Assembly (NCBI GenBank): GCA_002323325.1
Contig: DCQA01000050.1
Location: 1 to 64,000, forward strand
DNA from: Coxiellaceae bacterium UBA1530
GTDB taxonomy: Bacteria; Pseudomonadota; Gammaproteobacteria; Coxiellales; Coxiellaceae
Reading direction: 5' to 3'
Length of the DNA stretch: 64,000 nt
The notes below the pieces were generated by a model. The model did no database searches. It worked only from the letters and a program-made list of their open reading frames with translations, and had not been told where the DNA came from. Below are positions 28,952 to 38,366 of the stretch, piece after piece; position 1 is the first letter of the stretch, and each line of letters opens with the position of its first letter. The position numbers and the translations under genes are program-made.

Positions 28952-29170
28952 ATGTCGAGGGATACGCGATACCAACAATTCATTGCAAAGCAAGCCAAAA
29001 CTCAAGCTCACCGTCCTAGCGATAAGCCTGTATGGGGAAGCTCTGGTACATTATTTAACTCAAGGCCACGATCTGGGATGAATGCTCAAAGAACTGTCGA
29101 TAGTTTGTTAGGTGGTAGTGACTCTGGTAAGTTGTCATGGATTACTCCTTATCCTGGCGCTAAGGCCTAA
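28952..29170 (+). CDS. Small hypothetical protein, 72 residues
   Basis: A GGAGA site seven bases before the ATG and coherent codon use support a real gene. The product is polar and basic, rich in Ser, Arg, Gly and Gln, with no signal peptide or membrane segment; its end (GKLSWITPYPGAKA) is more hydrophobic. It looks largely disordered. The family is not recognised. It stands alone 123 bp before ispG. Confidence 0.55.
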   Translation: MSRDTRYQQFIAKQAKTQAHRPSDKPVWGSSGTLFNSRPRSGMNAQRTVDSLLGGSDSGKLSWITPYPGAKA

Positions 29171-29230
29171 TTAAATTATATCCCATTGATTAATAACAAT
29201 AATAAGTATTCTTCTGCGCGTGCACTGTGG

Positions 29231-29258
29231 TTGTGTTCTGTGCACAGACTGCTATCAT
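29231..29258 (+). promoter_or_regulatory. Candidate promoter of ispG-ldcA
   Basis: TTGTGT (29231-29236) and TATCAT (29253-29258) are separated by 16 bp and lie 35 bases before the ispG start. Confidence 0.45.
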
Positions 29259-29293
29259 AGTCCCCATTATGAATTGATGAATGAAGACAACTC

Positions 29294-30544
29294 ATGGCTG
29301 AACGAAAAACCTCCTTAGCAGTGAATATCAATGGTGTGATCGTTGGTGGTGGGGCACCTGTTGTTATTCAATCAATGACAGATACCCCAACATGTGATGT
29401 AGTGGCAACCGTTAAACAAGTAAAACTGCTGGCTGATGCGGGCTCTGAGCTAGTGCGTATTACTGTAGATACAGAAGCTGCTGCTGCTGCGGTCGGTGAT
29501 ATTCGTCAGCAATTAGACGCCTTAGGTTGTACGGTACCCTTGGTGGGTGACTTTCATTACAACGGGCATCGTTTGTTGCAGGATTATCCGGAGTGCGCCA
29601 AGGCTCTCGCTAAATACCGAATTAATCCAGGTAATGTCGGTTTTGGTACTAAAAAGGATGATCAGTTTAATGCCATGATTGATATGGCTATCGCCTATCA
29701 AAAACCGGTTCGTATTGGTGTCAATTGGGGGAGTCTCGATAAAGCCTTGGCTCAACAGCTGATGGACGACAATGCTAAGCGAGCTAAGCCATTATCCTCG
29801 CGTGCAGTGTTACGTGAAGCCCTGGTATTATCGGCTCTCACCAGTGCCTTAGCCGCTGAAAAACGGGGTCTTCCGGCAAACCGCATTATTCTTTCATGCA
29901 AAACCTCATCAGTGAATGATTTAATTGCGGTGTATCAAACCTTGGCGTTGCGTTCATCTTATCCATTGCATGTCGGCCTAACTGAGGCGGGTATGGGGAC
30001 ATCTGCTGTGGTGGCATCCAGTGTCGGTATTGGTGTCTTATTACAGCAAGGTATTGGTGATACTTTGCGTGTCTCATTAACCCCCGAGCCTGGTGGTGCA
30101 CGCGATAACGAAGTCCGTGTTTGCCAAGATATCGTTCAGTCTCTAGGGTTGCGTTCTTTTAGTCCCGTGATTACCTCTTGTCCCGGTTGTGGTCGTACCA
30201 CGAGCAGTTTTTTTCGTGAGCTCACAGAGCAGGTGACACATTTTGTTCGACAACACATGCCAGTGTGGCGTCAAGACTATCCTGGCGTTGAAACATTGTC
30301 GATCGCTGTGATGGGTTGCGTGGTAAATGGTCCGGGTGAAAGTAAACATGCCAATATAGGCATTAGCTTGCCTGGCACCGGAGAGGCTCCTTCAGCTCCC
30401 GTGTTCATCGATGGCAAAAAAGCCATGACCTTGCGAGGCGATAACATTGGCGCGCAATTCATCGATATTATTGCCGATTATGTGAGAACGACTTTTTCGC
30501 CATCTGTGGTTGAGGCTGAGGCTGAAGAAGTTTGTGACGTGTAA
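29294..30544 (+). CDS. ispG: 4-hydroxy-3-methylbut-2-enyl-diphosphate synthase
   Basis: 416 residues. An N-terminal TIM barrel starts with [11 protein letters not shown]; the C-terminal [4Fe-4S] domain shows [13 protein letters not shown] and [19 protein letters not shown] with the three cluster Cys. It makes HMBPP in the MEP isoprenoid route. Length is slightly above the E. coli form and similar to the group with extra C-terminal residues. ldcA starts 17 bp after the stop. Confidence 0.97.
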   Translation: MAERKTSLAVNINGVIVGGGAPVVIQSMTDTPTCDVVATVKQVKLLADAGSELVRITVDTEAAAAAVGDIRQQLDALGCTVPLVGDFHYNGHRLLQDYPECAKALAKYRINPGNVGFGTKKDDQFNAMIDMAIAYQKPVRIGVNWGSLDKALAQQLMDDNAKRAKPLSSRAVLREALVLSALTSALAAEKRGLPANRIILSCKTSSVNDLIAVYQTLALRSSYPLHVGLTEAGMGTSAVVASSVGIGVLLQQGIGDTLRVSLTPEPGGARDNEVRVCQDIVQSLGLRSFSPVITSCPGCGRTTSSFFRELTEQVTHFVRQHMPVWRQDYPGVETLSIAVMGCVVNGPGESKHANIGISLPGTGEAPSAPVFIDGKKAMTLRGDNIGAQFIDIIADYVRTTFSPSVVEAEAEEVCDV

Positions 30545-30560
30545 TGTCTAAGGAGATAGG

Positions 30561-31490
30561 ATGCCTACTGCATCAATGCTAAGGATTGCTTGGGTGGCTC
30601 CGGCATCACCAATGGGTTCTCAGGCTCAGGTTGAGCAAGCAAAACAATGGGTAGAGGCACGATACCCGTGCCATATAGTGCATACACCCGCTTGTTATCA
30701 ATCACAATCCGTCGAAGAGCGACTAAATCAGTTTTTACAATGTGCATTAAATCCGGACATCGATGGCCTTTGGGCTGTGCGTGGTGGTGAAGGCAGTGCG
30801 GATTTGGTTTCCCACCTAATCTCACATAAAGACGCATTGCAGGCATTACCACCGAAGTGGTTGCTGGGGTTTAGTGATATCACCGCATTATTATTCTTTT
30901 TTTCACGGCATAGTCATTGGCAGGCTATTCATGGGCCTTGTGTCAATGGGTTTGTGAGTGATGGATTGAATCAATCAACCATGGACAGTATGCAGGCATG
31001 GTTGAGTCAACAAGCTCATGATGTGATGTGGGGTGACTTACAACCGCTCAATGAAGTAGCGGTTGGGGTCAGTCATCTCAGTGCACCCATGGTTGCTGGA
31101 AATTTAACCATGGTGACCCTAGGGATTAAAGATTGTTGGGAGTTGAGTGCGATAGGCAAAATCATCATCTTGGAGGATGTCAATGAGCCTGCTTATGTGA
31201 TTGCTCGGTCATTGAAATACTTGCAGCGAGTAGGCGCCTTGGACGATGCGGTGGCCCTAATATTGGGTGGCTTTTCACGACAGACTACCACTGATTCGCC
31301 ATTGGCTGATGCAACGACTCAAGATCTATTGCCGCGTCTTATACCATTTGCTGAGACATGTGATTGTCCGGTATTTATGTCAGAGCATATTGGTCATGGT
31401 TCTGATAATTTACCATTGATGATCAATCAATTAGCAACAATCAAGGGTGGTAGCGATCGGATCTGTTTGTCCTATACCTTAACAGGGTGA
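30561..31490 (+). CDS. ldcA: Muramoyltetrapeptide (LD-) carboxypeptidase, S66 family
   Basis: 309 residues. The S66 catalytic triad can be placed: Ser in WLLGFSDITALL (near 110), Glu in IILEDVNEPAY (near 208) and His in EHIGHGSDNLPL (near 280). These cytoplasmic enzymes trim the terminal D-Ala from recycled murein tetrapeptides. AAGGAGA precedes the ATG. It probably shares a transcript with ispG and overlaps the converging gene at 31479 by 12 bp. Confidence 0.9.
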   Translation: MPTASMLRIAWVAPASPMGSQAQVEQAKQWVEARYPCHIVHTPACYQSQSVEERLNQFLQCALNPDIDGLWAVRGGEGSADLVSHLISHKDALQALPPKWLLGFSDITALLFFFSRHSHWQAIHGPCVNGFVSDGLNQSTMDSMQAWLSQQAHDVMWGDLQPLNEVAVGVSHLSAPMVAGNLTMVTLGIKDCWELSAIGKIIILEDVNEPAYVIARSLKYLQRVGALDDAVALILGGFSRQTTTDSPLADATTQDLLPRLIPFAETCDCPVFMSEHIGHGSDNLPLMINQLATIKGGSDRICLSYTLTG

Positions 31491-32189
31491 GTTAGTTTGT
31501 AGTGAGTGACTAGGCACATTCCTGGCGCTGGATAATCCCTCGAGGAGTGCATTTCGCAGTGTGTCAATGACTTTTGGGCTAAACGGCGTTTTTCTTTGAG
31601 TTTCGATGGTAAAAATCCGCTCTTTGATTATGGACGCTGCTTTCGGTGACGAGGGTAGTGCATTAAGGTCATCCAAGGCTTGCTGAAGTTGATGCAGTTG
31701 ATATTGTGTTGGATCCTCCGACATATTGACCATGACTAGATACATCGTGTCGTGATCAGATGTTGGATACAGTGACTCATTATCGTCATCGGTATCATTG
31801 TATTGTTCGTGAATAGTCTCTAAAGATGACTGATAGGACCCTTGGGTTCTAGATCTATCGATGCGTTTAGCTGTATTGACGTTACTAATTTTTTCACAAC
31901 GAAAGACGGTGGCTGGCGCAACGCAAAATGAACCGCGCGACGCTCTAATATTTTTCGCCTTTTGCATTTTTGCATCATAACAAGTCTTTAGTTGGTCGAG
32001 TAAGTTATGATCCTCTGCTTCATGGCGAGATAAATAATCAATCGCCGCTTGAAAGGCTTTTTTTGAGTGGTTATCGGGGTCGTTCAACATTGCATGAAAG
32101 CGCGAACTCTGATTTTGGATTCCAGTCGCTAGTATAGTTGTAGTGAGCGAATCATTTGTGGTTTGTGCGTGAGGTTTGGTCATTTCCAT
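31479..32189 (-). CDS. Hypothetical soluble protein
   Basis: About 236 residues from the ATG at 32189; another ATG is two codons on, a TTG at 32216 is possible, and no ribosome-binding site decides. The protein is polar with no signal peptide. The N-terminal third is helical (AFQAAIDYLSRHEAEDHNLL), the middle is acidic and low in complexity (YNDTDDDNESLYPTSD), and the C-terminal third is helical again. No family is recognised. It overlaps the end of ldcA tail to tail. Its style resembles the other unknown soluble proteins of the window. Confidence 0.65.
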   Translation of the reverse strand: MEMTKPHAQTTNDSLTTTILATGIQNQSSRFHAMLNDPDNHSKKAFQAAIDYLSRHEAEDHNLLDQLKTCYDAKMQKAKNIRASRGSFCVAPATVFRCEKISNVNTAKRIDRSRTQGSYQSSLETIHEQYNDTDDDNESLYPTSDHDTMYLVMVNMSEDPTQYQLHQLQQALDDLNALPSSPKAASIIKERIFTIETQRKTPFSPKVIDTLRNALLEGLSSARNVPSHSLQTNSPC

Positions 32190-32358
32190 CGGGGTTTTTT
32201 TGGTTAAGATGAACAAATTATCCTCTATATTAAGTGGATATTGCCGCTGTGTAAATCAGTTCAGTGTTTCAATGGTAATCTGGTTACCTTATGAGCAAAT
32301 AGTAATTGATATTTAAATCCACTACACTGAGTAGCCATTTTTACGCGGGGGCTGTCCT

Positions 32359-33303
32359 ATGTTAGCGCTAGACGTTGATCAATTAAATAAAACATACACC
32401 AATGGTGTGAAAGCACTTAAAGATCTTTCATTAAAGATTCAGTCTGGTGAGTTTTTAGGCTTACTAGGTCCAAATGGTGCGGGTAAAACAACATTGATTG
32501 GTATTCTTAATTCACTAGTAATTAAGTCTTCAGGAAGTGTTTCTGTATTTGGTCATGACATAGACCAGGCCTTCGGCCAGGCAAAGGCGTGTATTGGAAC
32601 AGTGCCCCAAGAATTTAATTTTCCGATATTCGAGCGTGTTGAAGACATCGTGATGAACCAGGGTGGCTTTTTCGGTCTTACTCACCATGTAGCCAAGGCC
32701 CGCGCCGAAAAATACCTTTCGATGTTGGATTTATGGGGTAAAAGGCATCATACAGCTCGATCACTGTCTGGCGGTATGAAACGACGTTTGATGATTGCTA
32801 GAGCTATGGTGCATGAACCTCAGATGCTGATTTTAGACGAACCAACAGCGGGCGTTGATATTCAGCTACGTCGATCAATGTGGTCTTTTTTACAAGAAAT
32901 CAACGCTGCCGGTACAACAATTCTTTTAACGACTCATTATTTAGAAGAGGCGGAGCATCTTTGCGAACGGATTGCGATAATTAACCAAGGTGAATTGATT
33001 GAAGACAGGAATAAGCATGACTTAATGAGTCAGTTAAAAGTAGAAAGCTTCATTCTGGACCTTGCAGATTCCCTGCCTCAAGAGCAGTTAAAGGACTTGA
33101 TGATACGTGATCTTCCTGGAGTCACACTCTCTCAAGTGGATCAGCAGACCTTACAGGTGGATGTGTGCCATTCAGCATCTATGAATGATGTATTTACCAT
33201 CTTGGGGAAATACAATATCAGGATTAATAGTATGCGTAATAAAGTGAATCGGCTTGAGGAATTATTTTTGGCCTATACTGACAAGAAGAGGGAGACAGTA
33301 TGA
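32359..33303 (+). CDS. yadG: ABC exporter ATP-binding protein (YadG-like)
   Basis: 314 residues with one ABC domain: Walker A LLGPNGAGKTT, Q-loop VPQEFNF, signature LSGGMKRRL, Walker B MLILDEPTAGVD and switch His in LLTTHYLEE, followed by a ~90-residue C-terminal extension typical of ABC-2 export ATPases. Its partner yadH overlaps by 4 bp (ATGA). E. coli YadGH has this layout and sizes; the cargo is unknown. Confidence 0.88.
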   Translation: MLALDVDQLNKTYTNGVKALKDLSLKIQSGEFLGLLGPNGAGKTTLIGILNSLVIKSSGSVSVFGHDIDQAFGQAKACIGTVPQEFNFPIFERVEDIVMNQGGFFGLTHHVAKARAEKYLSMLDLWGKRHHTARSLSGGMKRRLMIARAMVHEPQMLILDEPTAGVDIQLRRSMWSFLQEINAAGTTILLTTHYLEEAEHLCERIAIINQGELIEDRNKHDLMSQLKVESFILDLADSLPQEQLKDLMIRDLPGVTLSQVDQQTLQVDVCHSASMNDVFTILGKYNIRINSMRNKVNRLEELFLAYTDKKRETV

Positions 33304-34073
33304 CGTTTCAACAAGCTTACTATGCGTTATTGACATTACTGCGTAAAGAAATTGGTCGTTGTTTTCGTATTTGGCCACAAACTGTTGCTGCTCCTGTGGT
33401 TACCACCACGTTGTATTTCTTCATCTTTGGTAAGGTTATTGGTTCACACATTGCTGACCAGCATGGGTTTTCGTACATTCAATACATTGTTCCTGGATTA
33501 ATTTTAATGTCGACGTTAATTAATGCTTATGTGAATACCTCCTCTTCTTTTTTTGGTGCGAAGTTTGCACGCTCAATTGAAGAGTTGCTAGTCTCACCGA
33601 TGCCGGCCACTCTAATTGTATTAGGATACGCGATGGGTGGTGTATTTCGTGGTGTGTTAGTGGGTTGTATGGTGGCTTTGGTGGCTGTTTGTGTCACACA
33701 TGTGCACTTTGTGCATCCTATTTTAATGGTGTACTCGATGTTAGTGACAGCATTTGTGTTTTCTTTAGTTGGTATTATTAATGGTGTCTTTGCTCGTAAA
33801 TTTGATGATGTCTCGTGGGTCCCTAATTTTATTATTTCACCATTAACGTATTTTGCTGGCGTGTTTTATTCGGTTCAAATGCTACCGCCATTTTGGCAAG
33901 CCGCATCCCATTTAGATCCTATTTATTATTTAGTATCCACATTCCGCTTTAGTATGTTGGGTATTAAGGATACAACCACTCCTTACGCATTGGTCATCAG
34001 TACAGTCCTAGGGATTAGTACTTTTATAGTGACAACACAGTTGTTGAAACGTTCTCAACGCATGCGTTCTTGA
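33300..34073 (+). CDS. yadH: ABC-2 type permease (YadH-like)
   Basis: 257 residues with six predicted membrane helices and the ABC-2 family arrangement; IVPGLILMSTLINAY and the later PNFIISPLTYFAGVFYSVQMLP are typical. It pairs with the ATPase gene it overlaps, forming a dimeric exporter in the inner membrane. Length matches E. coli YadH. The 3' end overlaps the converging MFS gene by 19 bp. Confidence 0.88.
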   Translation: MTFQQAYYALLTLLRKEIGRCFRIWPQTVAAPVVTTTLYFFIFGKVIGSHIADQHGFSYIQYIVPGLILMSTLINAYVNTSSSFFGAKFARSIEELLVSPMPATLIVLGYAMGGVFRGVLVGCMVALVAVCVTHVHFVHPILMVYSMLVTAFVFSLVGIINGVFARKFDDVSWVPNFIISPLTYFAGVFYSVQMLPPFWQAASHLDPIYYLVSTFRFSMLGIKDTTTPYALVISTVLGISTFIVTTQLLKRSQRMRS

Positions 34074-35290
34074 GAGGCGGGTGGTTCCCTCAATCGAAGA
34101 CATAACACCCAGCTAATAATGAGTGGTATCAGTAGGACCCAGAAGCTGTAGAAAAACATGACATGATGATCATCGGTATGGGTGTGTTGTTTAAAGTACA
34201 GTAGGATTGCTCCAAGCAATTCTTGAAAGAAGAAGCCGCAAAGTCCAATGACCATATTAATTAAGGCGAAAGACGTAGCATGTATTTTATGTGGGTAGTA
34301 CTGTCTAGCGTAGGTAAACGCCAGAAGCATACTAGAAACAAAAAAACCAACGGTGAAATACAGAGGGTATAATAAGCTCGGTGTTAGTGGTGTTTTGGAT
34401 GAATATACGATTAAGGTAAATAAAAGGATAGTCATGGTATTGGCGATCACCATCCAGTGATGTTTTTGACGAAAGCACTGAGCAATTAAACCGTGAAGTG
34501 GGCCACCTACAGCAATACCTATAAAAATCATGCTACTGATGGAGGCAGCAGCTTGTGTCGTCACGTGGTGGCTGTGTTTTAAAAACACCACATCATAGAG
34601 TTCAGAAAACGCATTCACTACCGTGCCCACCATAATCCCTGCATAGAGGGCTAAGTACCATAAATTTTTGATGCTTAATATGGGCAAGATGTTAATGGGG
34701 GATTCCATTAAACCGCGTTTCTCGCTCTTTCCCCGAAGTAATGTGAGGATAACAGCGGTCAACAGAAAGCCAAACAATGCAATCGTCACCAGAGCGTGTT
34801 GCCATGTGGACTGTTCAATCACATGGTTGAGAAATGGTTGGCCGAATAGTCCACCTATCACGCCAATCGTGTTAGTTAACCCAACAGCCAAAGGGAATAA
34901 GTACTTGGGTAGCCATATCGATGCTGTTTTTAATGCGCCAAGAAAGGCAGCAGCGGAGCCTATTGCAATCAATATACGACCTAGCGTTAGTGCGAATAAT
35001 GATGGTGAGCTACTAATCAGAAGTCCTAGAGACACTATAAAGCATGCTAGCGTTAATGTTATGCGGATACCGAATTTATCTAGACAATAGCCAGCTGGTA
35101 ATTGCGATAAAGCGTAGAGAGGGAAATAAATTCCCATAATGTTACCGATGATGGTGTAGTTCACCTTGAGTGTGTGTGCGATTGGCTCGATCAGTACACT
35201 GGGGGCGGTATGCTGAAAATAATCCAATGCGTAAAATAGCGCGGCGATCAGCCACATAGCCCAGCCTAGTCTTAAGGATTGTTGTTTCAT
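34055..35290 (-). CDS. Major facilitator superfamily transporter
   Basis: 411 residues, 12 hydrophobic segments. The N-terminus (RLGWAMWLIAALFYALDYFQ) and the loop YALSQLPAGYCLDKFGIR, the MFS motif between helices 2 and 3, identify the superfamily. I chose the ATG at 35290 with AAGG eight bases upstream; the frame could begin at 35380, but those 30 residues look unlike a transporter. The N-terminus recalls the Pht-type carriers of Legionella that import amino acids or nucleosides; substrate remains unknown. Confidence 0.88.
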   Translation of the reverse strand: MKQQSLRLGWAMWLIAALFYALDYFQHTAPSVLIEPIAHTLKVNYTIIGNIMGIYFPLYALSQLPAGYCLDKFGIRITLTLACFIVSLGLLISSSPSLFALTLGRILIAIGSAAAFLGALKTASIWLPKYLFPLAVGLTNTIGVIGGLFGQPFLNHVIEQSTWQHALVTIALFGFLLTAVILTLLRGKSEKRGLMESPINILPILSIKNLWYLALYAGIMVGTVVNAFSELYDVVFLKHSHHVTTQAAASISSMIFIGIAVGGPLHGLIAQCFRQKHHWMVIANTMTILLFTLIVYSSKTPLTPSLLYPLYFTVGFFVSSMLLAFTYARQYYPHKIHATSFALINMVIGLCGFFFQELLGAILLYFKQHTHTDDHHVMFFYSFWVLLIPLIISWVLCLRLREPPASQERMR

Positions 35291-35541
35291 AAGTAAAACC
35301 TTGATTCTGAGTCTGTTCAGTATGTGACCACATCTACGATTGGGAAACCATAGCACACTTCTTGTCTGACCGTAAAACATTCTCGTTAATCATAATACAA
35401 CATGCGGGTGGATTATTGAGATGTTGGAAACAATTCATGAGGTTCAAGAGTTTTCTACATTGAATCAATCTTCACCAGAGTTTTGAGATACCGTTATAAT
35501 AGCGGTGATGTGATATTCGTTGGACTGCATACAATAGATGG

Positions 35542-35898
35542 ATGAATTCATGGGGCCAACAAGACGGATTTTGCCTTTTAGAGATGTTGATAGCATGGTC
35601 GTTAGTGATTATGGTTTCATTAGCCGTCTTTTCCTTGCAATGCGAATCTATGCAGCAATTACGAGACCATAGGTTATATCAAGTGGCGATCATGGGGGCA
35701 TCGAATATTGCTGAGATTTGTCATGCTCAAAAACAGTGTGATCAAGAGAGCCATCTGTATCAGCAAATTCATCATCAACTAGAGAAGCAGCTACCGCATC
35801 TTGAGTCAGTGTTAGCATGTGATGAAAATAGCTGTGAGCTTAAATTATCCTGGTTTAAGCGTCATATTTTTCATTATGAACTGGCATTTTCGTTATGA
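35542..35898 (+). CDS. PilV-like minor type IV pilin
   Basis: 118 residues with a type IV prepilin start: a short polar leader, then G|FCLLEMLIAW (cleavage after Gly9, Glu at mature position 5) and a hydrophobic helix. The Cys-rich C-terminal part (CHAQKQC, CDENSC) resembles small pilus-tip pilins. TATAAT at 35495-35500 is a candidate -10. It is the first of three overlapping pilin-like genes. Confidence 0.75.
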   Translation: MNSWGQQDGFCLLEMLIAWSLVIMVSLAVFSLQCESMQQLRDHRLYQVAIMGASNIAEICHAQKQCDQESHLYQQIHHQLEKQLPHLESVLACDENSCELKLSWFKRHIFHYELAFSL

Positions 35899-36602
35899 TG
35901 GTGAATAAGCAATCAGGGATGACACTCTTGGAGACCATGCTTGCGATGAGTTTAGGCGCTTGTCTATCATGGGTTGTGGTATTGATATTGGCAGATGTGA
36001 GTCGATTATCGTTATTAACTGAATCTCTAACAGACCTCATGGATCGACAAAGTTGGTTATTCCAGATTTTACCTAAGCATATACAACAGGCGGGTCTATC
36101 AGATTGCACTGGGCAAGTGAATAAACAGTCATGGCCTATTGAGATTTTCTTGCATAATCAGGCAGTGCCAAAGTGGTTAACTCAAAAAAAATCACAAACA
36201 GATGCTCTCATTGTATCCAGTTGTCGAAAATATCGAGGGAAAGCCCGCTGGGTCAGAACGGCTTACTATGTTGCAAAAACTTCATGGCATGATCGTTATC
36301 ATCGTCCGATATATGCCTTATATCAAAAGGTAGAGGGGGGGCGTAGAGAAGCATTAATCTTAAATATACTGGATATAAAGATAAAGACTTTTTATCAAAG
36401 TAAACCTATTAGCTCATCAATTAATCTCGATGACCTATCATTCAACCTTCTGTCTATCACCCTTATTTTAGAATCTCAATGTTTGGGTTGTTATCATTAT
36501 TCAACTAACCAATGGGACGGTAAATCGTACAAGGTGCCCAAGGGGGTTCGAGTGTCTGCGCTACCAATCTGGGTATCCCTGAGAAATAGTATAGATGTCT
36601 GA
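35895..36602 (+). CDS. PilW-like minor type IV pilin
   Basis: 235 residues. The prepilin motif is SG|MTLLETMLAMSLG with Glu at mature position 5, then a hydrophobic helix and the downstream 'HIQQAG(L)' stretch often seen in PilW/GspJ-type proteins. The ATG overlaps the PilV-like stop by four bases. The large C-terminal part has several Cys. It would prime pilus assembly with the flanking minor pilins. Confidence 0.78.
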   Translation: MMVNKQSGMTLLETMLAMSLGACLSWVVVLILADVSRLSLLTESLTDLMDRQSWLFQILPKHIQQAGLSDCTGQVNKQSWPIEIFLHNQAVPKWLTQKKSQTDALIVSSCRKYRGKARWVRTAYYVAKTSWHDRYHRPIYALYQKVEGGRREALILNILDIKIKTFYQSKPISSSINLDDLSFNLLSITLILESQCLGCYHYSTNQWDGKSYKVPKGVRVSALPIWVSLRNSIDV

Positions 36603-36978
36603 TCAATCGGGATTTGCTTTACTTCTGGTGCTTTGTTGGATAGCCATTATTAGTGTATTGATCATGGGGTTGACTGCGCACACTAAGATGCAAAGTCTTC
36701 TGTTACGTGCTCATAGAGACCATCAACAAGCATTTTATCAAGCAGAACTTGGGCTAAAGTGTGCATCAATTTCCATTACCGATCATCATCTCTCAAACTG
36801 TAATTCATTGCAGCAAGTTATCATCTCGGTAGGTATTGTGAAAAATGATCAGGGGAGGGCGGGATATCAATTACGATCTGAAGCGCGCGTAGGTGATTCT
36901 AGAGTGGTCTTAGAGGCTTTTGGAAGATTAAATACAGCTGATAAATGGATTCAGAATTGGTGGAGAGTAGTTCAGTAA
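36595..36978 (+). CDS. PilX-like minor type IV pilin
   Basis: 127 residues. SG|FALLLVLCWIAIISVLIMGL gives a prepilin-type site, but position 5 is Leu rather than Glu, as is common in PilX/GspK-type proteins. The 'RDHQQAFYQAELGLKCA' helix is typical of PilX. It overlaps the PilW-like gene by 8 bp. No PilY1, PilE or FimT homologue follows, so the usual cluster is shortened. Confidence 0.75.
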   Translation: MSDQSGFALLLVLCWIAIISVLIMGLTAHTKMQSLLLRAHRDHQQAFYQAELGLKCASISITDHHLSNCNSLQQVIISVGIVKNDQGRAGYQLRSEARVGDSRVVLEAFGRLNTADKWIQNWWRVVQ

Positions 36979-37027
36979 TGTTATTAGGTATACTAATGTG
37001 AATTTTTATCTACATGGATATGGATAG

Positions 37028-37531
37028 ATGTCACAACTTGCACAGCCAATGATTCGATGGTCGCAAATTTTATGAGTCGTTCCTGTGATGATCAGAGAGT
37101 GGATTAACGCGTCGACGGATATCGGACGCTATCATCATAACATTAATTTATCACATGGTATTCTAACATTCCCTACTAAGGAAGCTGTAGGTACTTTAGT
37201 TAATCGTGATGTTCATTCGCTGATTCTTGCAAAGTTCATCTCAATAATTTGGATAGTTTTTCATGGATTATCAGCTATTTTCATGCTCGTGGGCATTTGT
37301 TTACTGATACAAGCAATCAAGCAAAGTGCGGAGAATTTTCATGCTAAAAAGCATTGGGCAATTTTTGATTTGGCTATTGGTATTTTCTCATATGTTTTTT
37401 TTACTGGTGCAGGATCAATGGACTATTTTCTCTCCTGGCTACAAAACCCAGCGATTAATTTTAACTATGACATCCTGGGGTATGGGCTACCGCTAGGGAT
37501 TGCATTACGCTTTTTATGTCATCGCATTTAA
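37028..37531 (+). pseudogene. DUF2165-like small membrane protein with an early in-frame stop
   Basis: An ATG at 37028 opens a frame (MSQLAQPMIRWSQIL) that meets TGA at 37073 and then continues open to 37531. The part after the stop (from GTG 37085 or ATG 37088, 148 residues) has hydrophobic segments and features recalling DUF2165: ASTDIGRYHHN near the start, ENFHAKKHWAIFDLAIG and a closing helix. The residues around the stop look like the missing first membrane helix. Either the gene is broken, or a shortened product is made from the internal start. The DUF2165 link is by eye and weak. Confidence 0.5.
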
Positions 37532-38242
37532 TTAATCTTGAGTTATTGTTGTCTGTTTCAAGTTATAGCGGGCGATAGCACGAACACAGGCATATGTCAG
37601 TAGTGAGAGGCCTATAAGAAAAACCTCGGTCTCTCCAATATACCAAGGCCAATGAAATAAGCCTGGCACTGAGTCAGGTGGTGTTTTGAGGTAGATATAA
37701 TTGTTGTGTGTAACGTAGTCAATGACTCCAACCAAGACTAGATAGACGTTAAAAATCACAAGTACGTTGATGAAAGAACGAAGGGTAATGGGTAACTGGT
37801 AGACGCAATAGGTGTACAGTGTGGCTAACACAATATATCCATGGATAGTAAAAAAGATCAGATAACGAATCATGGAGGTATGCAGTGCTAAGTTGGGTGT
37901 GAGTAGAGCGACTAAGGCGGCCCACCCTGAAACATAAATTAAACAGTACTGGAATAATCGTCGTTGGAGTATCAGCGCAAGTGGAATGACTAATACACCA
38001 GTGATATGACACAGATGGAGAGGGATAACGCGATAGAGGTAGCAGCTGGAGCACACAGCAATGAAAGCTGGGGTGGCGACAGCCCATCGATATAGTCGGT
38101 GCTGTCTAAGATTATTGGGTGTCAAACATATTGCTATGCATAAGAGTAGCAGTACAGATAGTGCAGAAAAATACCAGTTGTTAAAGGGTTCGTAGTGAGT
38201 GGGTGATTTGAAAAACTGTATCAGTAAGGGAAGGATGCTCAT
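37532..38242 (-). CDS. YwaF/TMEM164-like integral membrane protein
   Basis: 236 residues from the ATG with GGA upstream (an ATG at 38326 is possible but lacks a site). About seven membrane helices. The family pattern of TIGR02206/YwaF is visible: FNNWYF, then IPLHLCHITGVLVIPLAL with the HLC motif, a later FTIHGY, and a terminal NNYIYLKTPPDSVPGLFHWP. The related human TMEM164 is a Cys/His acyltransferase; activity here is only inferred. The gene converges on the broken gene at 37028. Confidence 0.65.
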   Translation of the reverse strand: MSILPLLIQFFKSPTHYEPFNNWYFSALSVLLLLCIAICLTPNNLRQHRLYRWAVATPAFIAVCSSCYLYRVIPLHLCHITGVLVIPLALILQRRLFQYCLIYVSGWAALVALLTPNLALHTSMIRYLIFFTIHGYIVLATLYTYCVYQLPITLRSFINVLVIFNVYLVLVGVIDYVTHNNYIYLKTPPDSVPGLFHWPWYIGETEVFLIGLSLLTYACVRAIARYNLKQTTITQD

Positions 38243-38366
38243 GACTATCCGTAGTATTATCTTGGAATTGCCGTGAGTATATATAAAGACTGGGATTGAT
38301 AAAAGCAGAAAACACTCACTTCTCATTCATGCTATATAAACGATAGTGAGTGTCTGTATTATAAAA

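Noticed and set aside
37028..37531. UGA read as Trp (alternative genetic code)
   Set aside because: sucA, pnp, pilV-like and other genes end at TGA with normal family lengths, so UGA is a stop here.
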